From the NCBI GenBank assembly GCA_020796225.1, contig CM036755.1, positions 64,486,049 through 64,550,048 of the forward strand: 64,000 nucleotides of DNA, read 5' to 3'. Source of the DNA: Arion vulgaris (Eukaryota > Mollusca > Gastropoda > Stylommatophora > Arionidae). Below the pieces are notes generated by a model that made no database searches, was not told the DNA's origin, and saw only the letters and a list, made by a program, of their open reading frames with translations. The position numbers and the translations under genes were made by a program. Position 1 is the first letter of the stretch; each line of letters begins with the position of its first letter. This document shows positions 63,301 to 64,000 of the stretch, piece after piece.

Positions 63301-63903
63301 AACATATATATATATATTGTCTTTACAATGGATACCGCCCAAGTGGTTACCGGGGCCAAATTTGGGGTGTAAAGAACAGAACCACTGTTACCTGCCACGC
63401 ATATCGTAAGAGGCGACTAAGGAGGTTTGGCTGAAATCGGATGCACATGTCCTAAACGTGTAGAAGTCTATGCGTTTAGAGGCCTACCAAACCAATGTGC
63501 AACGTATACACATTCTTGGCAAAGATCAAGCATATCACAAAGAGGGATTAAAATTGGTCGTAAAGAACGAACGTAAAGAAGAAGAAGAAGACAATGGATA
63601 CACTGGTGGTGACTCAATTCCATGGAAAATATTGATCGAGTTGCCCAAGAAAGAGCGGTATGGAGAAATTAGTAGCAAGCACTAATTAATGTATAGCTCT
63701 AACGTATAACGATAGGCGAGGAATGTATATATCAATAATATTACTCTAGTATTAATGAGAAGTAAGAGATGATAATTTCTTTTGTTGTTGTTGTAGCAAG
63801 TGGTAATGATGCAGCGTGGAGATTTGGAGATTACCGTAACTGTGATACTCCACTTGAGACACTGGAGAACTTGTTTGCTACACTGGGTGCACAAAATGAC
63901 ACT
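49911..63903 (+). CDS. SMPD1-like: acid sphingomyelinase-like phosphodiesterase, 5' part (4 exons, incomplete)
   Basis: Exons 49911-50351, 61348-61509, 62243-62366 and 63797-63903 join without frameshift into 278 residues. Residues 1 to about 20 form a signal peptide (LRLVIVLGLL core). About 93-175 is a saposin-B domain with six cysteines at 97, 100, 128, 139, 165 and 172. About 186-200 is a proline-rich linker. The metallophosphatase domain starts near 205 with LTDVHLD, where Asp214 and His216 match the first metal-binding pair of the family; cysteines at 229, 234 and 235 and a W...Y.NCDTPLETL block follow. This order is diagnostic of secreted or lysosomal acid sphingomyelinases, which cleave sphingomyelin to ceramide and phosphocholine with zinc. 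Sequons at Asn114, Asn183 and Asn276. The rest of the catalytic domain lies beyond the window. An SMPD1-type enzyme is favoured over SMPDL3 because SMPDL3 proteins lack the saposin domain. Confidence 0.9.
50408..50580. repeat. 21-bp minisatellite in intron 1, about 8 copies
   Basis: The unit contains GTTGGTCTATTGTCTTTG, alternating TTTGTT and TTGGTT. It starts about 55 bp after the donor site. 21 is a multiple of three and the unit lacks stops, so three frames read as hydrophobic repeats. CTTTCCCCAGGT occurs on both sides (50364 and 50575), suggesting how it arose. Confidence 0.95.
50585..51080 (-). mobile_element. non-LTR family E, RT C-terminus, in intron 1
   Basis: Minus strand reads MGITSFPEYIERQQMQWFGH, LMRMKYNQPPIIAYNKKRSG, KRWIDNIKTTLNKHGYN and THLALERKLKLPPYA; the 5' side (to about 51075) is frameshifted. 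It carries the segment that SINE3 splits in the copy at 26876 and confirms that insertion. Confidence 0.85.
51081..51495. other. no recognised feature (intron 1)
   Basis: Includes a short GTTAT run at 51201-51220. No ORF of note. Confidence 0.45.
51498..52022. repeat. 30-bp minisatellite in intron 1, about 17 copies
   Basis: The unit TCTCCACTCCCTCATCATC plus AAGATTACCTG is regular from about 51700 and irregular with deletions at 51540-51660. One strand is pyrimidine-rich. A multiple of three, so frames on both strands are open (for instance a GVETGNLDDE repeat on the minus strand); not genes. Confidence 0.95.
52095..52300 (+). mobile_element. SINE4, diverged
   Basis: Shares with 32758 the GACTGGTCTCGATTCGACCC head (B-box-like), a TGACCCAGCTTAAATTG block and GATGTTGACCATGTCAC. 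The end is not clear. Confidence 0.55.
52335..52510. repeat. imperfect 20-30 bp pyrimidine repeat
   Basis: Repeated CTCCTCATCATCACCATTATC-type units with variable spacing. The minus strand reads as an Asp/Glu/Asn-rich frame, which is a by-product of the repeat. Confidence 0.7.
52511..52859. other. no recognised feature (intron 1)
   Basis: Unique-looking sequence; no supported ORF. Confidence 0.4.
52873..53079 (-). mobile_element. SINE5, tRNA-derived, with 13-bp duplication
   Basis: Perfect AGAGACCAGGAAT at 52860-52872 and 53080-53092. Reverse strand starts CTGCCCGCGTGCCCAGCG, has an A-box-like TCGTAGCGCGTTGGAC and a B box GGGTTCAATTCCG, then two units of GGCACCGAACCGAAGGG-type sequence, and ends in an A run (T run at 52873-52883). 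Only copy in the window. Confidence 0.9.
53331..55450. repeat. 24-bp purine-rich minisatellite in intron 1, about 80 copies
   Basis: The unit GTGGAAGAAGAGAGAATC plus GTTACA carries variable extra GA steps, giving units of 24-36 bp. A block of about 650 bp (53880-54330) is largely repeated at 54640-55150, so there is also higher-order structure. The plus strand is almost free of C. Frames read ERIVTVEEE, ESLQWKKR and ENRYSGRR repeats; these are not genes. Confidence 0.96.
55500..55877. other. no recognised feature (intron 1)
   Basis: Purine-rich transition after the array and unique sequence; no supported ORF. Confidence 0.4.
55878..56150 (+). repeat. two tandem copies of block T
   Basis: 55878-56005 and 56026-56148 each run from ACATCGGGGACCC to GATGATGGTT-like sequence plus AATCAATC. 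They match the end of repeat ST (49395-49530) without the S part. Confidence 0.75.
56348..57230 (-). mobile_element. non-LTR family B, split by SINE1
   Basis: Reverse strand from 56785 down to 56348 contains the MWFYRRIMRIPWTAKMTNVE-type thumb, the GHVMSRGGLEHI block and the RHL tail with ATGATTATGAT. Beyond SINE1, 57056-57230 reads VEEAAFKHNIRALYTI, a conserved linker upstream of the RT palm, so the palm itself has been deleted. Confidence 0.7.
56797..57044 (-). mobile_element. SINE1 inserted in family B
   Basis: Flanked by the perfect 11-bp duplication TGTTATGGTAT (56786-56796 and 57045-57055). Reverse strand head TGTAACTCAAGCGGTAGTG and B-box-like TGGTTCAAACCAC; ends GTATGCCACGATTTTCA. 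Confidence 0.9.
57228..57475 (+). mobile_element. SINE3, tRNA-derived, best copy
   Basis: Head TCTGTGGCTAAGTGGTTAAG (A box) and GAGTTCGAATCCGGACC (perfect B box) about 35 bp apart; body AGAGACCTCTAGGATTGTTG; end GGTGCAATGAAGTGAATCC. It lacks pairable acceptor arms, so it is a SINE head rather than a tRNA gene. Confidence 0.88.
57585..57830 (+). mobile_element. SINE1-related variant
   Basis: Very clear A box TGGCCTAGGGG and B box GAGTTCGAATC, then a body parallel to SINE1 (GGATCTTTACAAAAGGAC, AACAATGGTAAACTACTGG, AAAGGATATGCGATTAAC). The head is closer to a tRNA than in other copies, so it may be a separate subfamily. Confidence 0.8.
57937..58530 (+). mobile_element. SINE1 split by family A
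   Basis: Head and middle at 57937-58054 (GTTTGTAGCTTAAGCGGTAA, GGTTCAAGTTCC), remainder at 58405-58530 (CACCGTTCAGAAAGCAATGG through GATATGCCAGGATTTTGAG). The halves join exactly across the insertion. Confidence 0.88.
58055..58404 (+). mobile_element. non-LTR family A inserted in SINE1
   Basis: Flanked by AAAATAGACAT (58044-58054 and 58405-58415, perfect 11 bp). Reads CAFEYKCYRRVLRISWTEKR, IKRKLRYFRHNK and, shifted, the MTA..., FCSGQAI end with TGATGATGAG tail. A 350-bp, strongly 5'-truncated copy. Confidence 0.9.
58620..59650 (-). mobile_element. composite repeat ST split by family J
   Basis: Block T and the beginning of S lie at 58620-58878 and the rest of S at 59462-59650 (GTTTTATCATCCGTCTCCG, CCACGTGGGAGCGAACC). 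The interruption is exact relative to 47928-48370. Confidence 0.8.
58879..59461 (-). mobile_element. non-LTR family J, end of RNase H and C-terminus
   Basis: Flanked by the perfect 12-bp duplication TTTTTCGTGCTC (58867-58878 and 59462-59473). Reverse strand starts with the PAHCGIPGNEKADKLA-type end of RNase H, then from 59235: MIWRKTNGGYNPEHDRINTL, TVFRLRTGHCSLRAHLHIMG, ACTCGAPKQSREHILQDCP and a stop at 58900. The C.CG...EHIL.DC pattern is a zinc-knuckle-like motif seen at the end of jockey/I-like ORF2. Confidence 0.88.
59651..59954. other. no recognised feature (intron 1)
   Basis: T-rich unique sequence ending in a short GT/TA run. Confidence 0.4.
59955..60270 (-). mobile_element. Penelope-like fragment with 50-bp inverted repeats and hammerhead-like core
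   Basis: 59957-60007 and 60195-60249 are inverted copies of a ~50-bp block (plus strand of the right arm: TTTCTGTATTTTGTAAAAC, then GTACGTGTTTCACTAT). The reverse strand between them holds TTGATAA, GGCC-TTGTT-GGTC and CGAAACG in hammerhead order (60030-60056). The 19370 copy has the same layout on the plus strand. TA repeats lie on both sides. Confidence 0.5.
60283..60332. repeat. TA microsatellite
   Basis: About 24 TA units followed by ACACACAC. Confidence 0.95.
60565..60685 (-). mobile_element. non-LTR family E, 3' end
   Basis: Shares with 50585 the CACTCTTGCCGTTAAGCGTAGG, GGAGCTTTAATTTGCG and TTATATCCGTGTTTATGTAG stretches. Only the last ~40 codons are present. Confidence 0.72.
60690..61040 (-). 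mobile_element. non-LTR family X, RT thumb
   Basis: Minus strand reads SIRTKINIYSRCVLPTLLYV, SECWRMTEHNMSKLFTF and LHNFTRVL, the 'K..IY...V.PTLLYG.E.W' block of the RT thumb. Upstream and downstream parts are missing or frameshifted. Confidence 0.7.
61128..61318. repeat. 53-bp tandem array of family V 3' ends, about 3.5 units
   Basis: Each unit is GATGTACAGTGATGTC, then CGACGACTAAACTAAA and ACTAGTTAGTTT. The GTGATG...CCGACGACTAAA part is the extreme 3' end of family V (compare 4550-4575 and the reverse of 28608-28640). It sits 30 bp upstream of the polypyrimidine tract of exon 2. Confidence 0.85.
61348..61509 (+). CDS. SMPD1-like: phosphodiesterase exon 2
   Basis: 54 codons in phase 0, from acceptor CTCTCTCCAG to donor GTAGTA. 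Encodes the last helix of the saposin domain with cysteines 165 (DEICGF) and 172 (FEDCG), the sequon WNVT and the proline-rich linker TPQPPPVQPVLPK. The alternative acceptor four bases downstream would put TGA in frame. Confidence 0.9.
61676..61965 (+). mobile_element. non-LTR family B, 3' end, in intron 2
   Basis: Starts at KTQRKRIINIRKMQSSFF-like sequence and runs through the RRQDRGRQREN block to a GATGATGATGA tail. Same family as 62450-62805 but in the opposite orientation. Confidence 0.82.
61975..62155. repeat. degenerate ~40-bp tandem repeat in intron 2
   Basis: Four to five units of CTGTCTACCTGTCAATTGTC plus ATGTCAAAT with indels. Confidence 0.8.
62243..62366 (+). CDS. SMPD1-like: phosphodiesterase exon 3
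   Basis: 41 codons plus one base, from CTATCTCCAG to GTAAGT. Encodes the first strand of the metallophosphatase fold with LHLTDVHLDPEYREG (Asp214 and His216) and the cysteine cluster NCGEPLCCRD. Confidence 0.92.
62450..62805 (-). mobile_element. non-LTR family B, RT C-terminus, in intron 3
   Basis: Open on the minus strand from 62799 to 62458: MWFYRRMMRNPWTAKMTNVK, KTQRKLIINIRKPQSSFFE, TGKIKGRRDRGRQRENILDS and TSWHGRASTSEIIANTRDGD. The tail ATGATGATGATGA is at the left. This is the only 113-codon uninterrupted stretch of the family here. Confidence 0.88.
62850..63130. repeat. degenerate ~40-bp tandem repeat in intron 3
   Basis: Units of TTTTCTAACTTTCAACTCTC plus ATCAAATCTCCCTCA with frequent substitutions, about seven copies. 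Confidence 0.8.
63332..63597 (+). mobile_element. SINE6-D, complete copy, in intron 3
   Basis: Head ACCGCCCAAGTGGTTACCGG, TAAAGAACAGAACCACTGTT, centre ATCGTAAGAGGCGACTAAGG, middle AACGTGTAGAAGTCTATGCG, tail TCGTAAAGAACGAACG and GAAGAAGAAGAAG. It serves as the reference for the split copy at 16753-18277. Confidence 0.82.
63598..63690 (+). mobile_element. non-LTR family I, 3' end fragment
   Basis: ACTCAATTCCATGGAAAATA and AAGAAAGAGCGGTATGGAG match the last ~60 bp of the family I region at 18830-18880. Confidence 0.6.
63797..63903 (+). CDS. SMPD1-like: phosphodiesterase exon 4
   Basis: Two bases complete the split codon (Ala243), then 35 codons to donor GTATGT (63904). Encodes WRFGDYRNCDTPLETLENLF, which in the family precedes the second metal-binding motif (GDxxxHD), expected in the next exon beyond the window. 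Confidence 0.9.
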
Positions 63904-64000
63904 GTATGTATCCTATTTTACTTATCGATTTTTGTCATGTGTACATGCATGTTGTTTACTTGTTCATTTTATCAGTACATGCAGTGACTTGTTCATTTGT

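Overview
The window is animal nuclear DNA, AT-rich and dominated by repeats. It carries introns with GT/AG borders, tRNA-derived SINEs, many 5'-truncated non-LTR retrotransposons, non-autonomous DNA transposons and large minisatellite arrays. No bacterial operon, rRNA, CRISPR or free-standing tRNA gene is visible. The mix of elements and the host gene fit an invertebrate, perhaps a mollusc or another lophotrochozoan; the species cannot be named from the sequence.

Only one host gene is convincing: the 5' part of an acid sphingomyelinase-type phosphodiesterase on the + strand. Its four coding exons (49911-50351, 61348-61509, 62243-62366, 63797-63903) join in frame into 278 residues: signal peptide, six-cysteine saposin-B domain, proline-rich linker and the start of the metallophosphatase domain. 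The gene runs off the right edge. Intron 1 is about 11 kb and is filled by 21-bp, 30-bp and 24-bp arrays and nested transposons.

Layout. 0.3-1.2 kb: 14-bp array. 1.2-10.5 kb: retrotransposon 3' ends, SINEs and hAT-like elements. 10.9-12.3 kb: a TTAA-flanked DNA transposon with transposase remnants. 14.0-16.0 kb: a young non-coding LTR element. 16.7-32 kb: nested reverse-transcriptase (RT) fragments (two near-identical copies at 17 and 30.5 kb, an RNase H type at 28.6-30.1 kb) and a 103-bp array. 35.4-38.1 kb: adjoining 28-bp and 34-bp satellites. 39-49.8 kb: more retrotransposon and SINE fragments and a 42-bp array. 49.9-63.9 kb: the gene.

Family labels used below are local to this window. 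Non-LTR families (A, A2, B-G, I, J, Q, U-X) are told apart by their C-terminal RT sequence; J, U and V also carry RNase H. SINE1-SINE5 have tRNA-like A and B boxes; SINE6 ends in GAA repeats. hAT-1 to hAT-4 are short elements with CAG/CA-type ends and mostly 8-bp target duplications. No autonomous transposon is intact; every RT copy is truncated and most have frameshifts. Nested order is often readable from perfect target-site duplications (TSDs).
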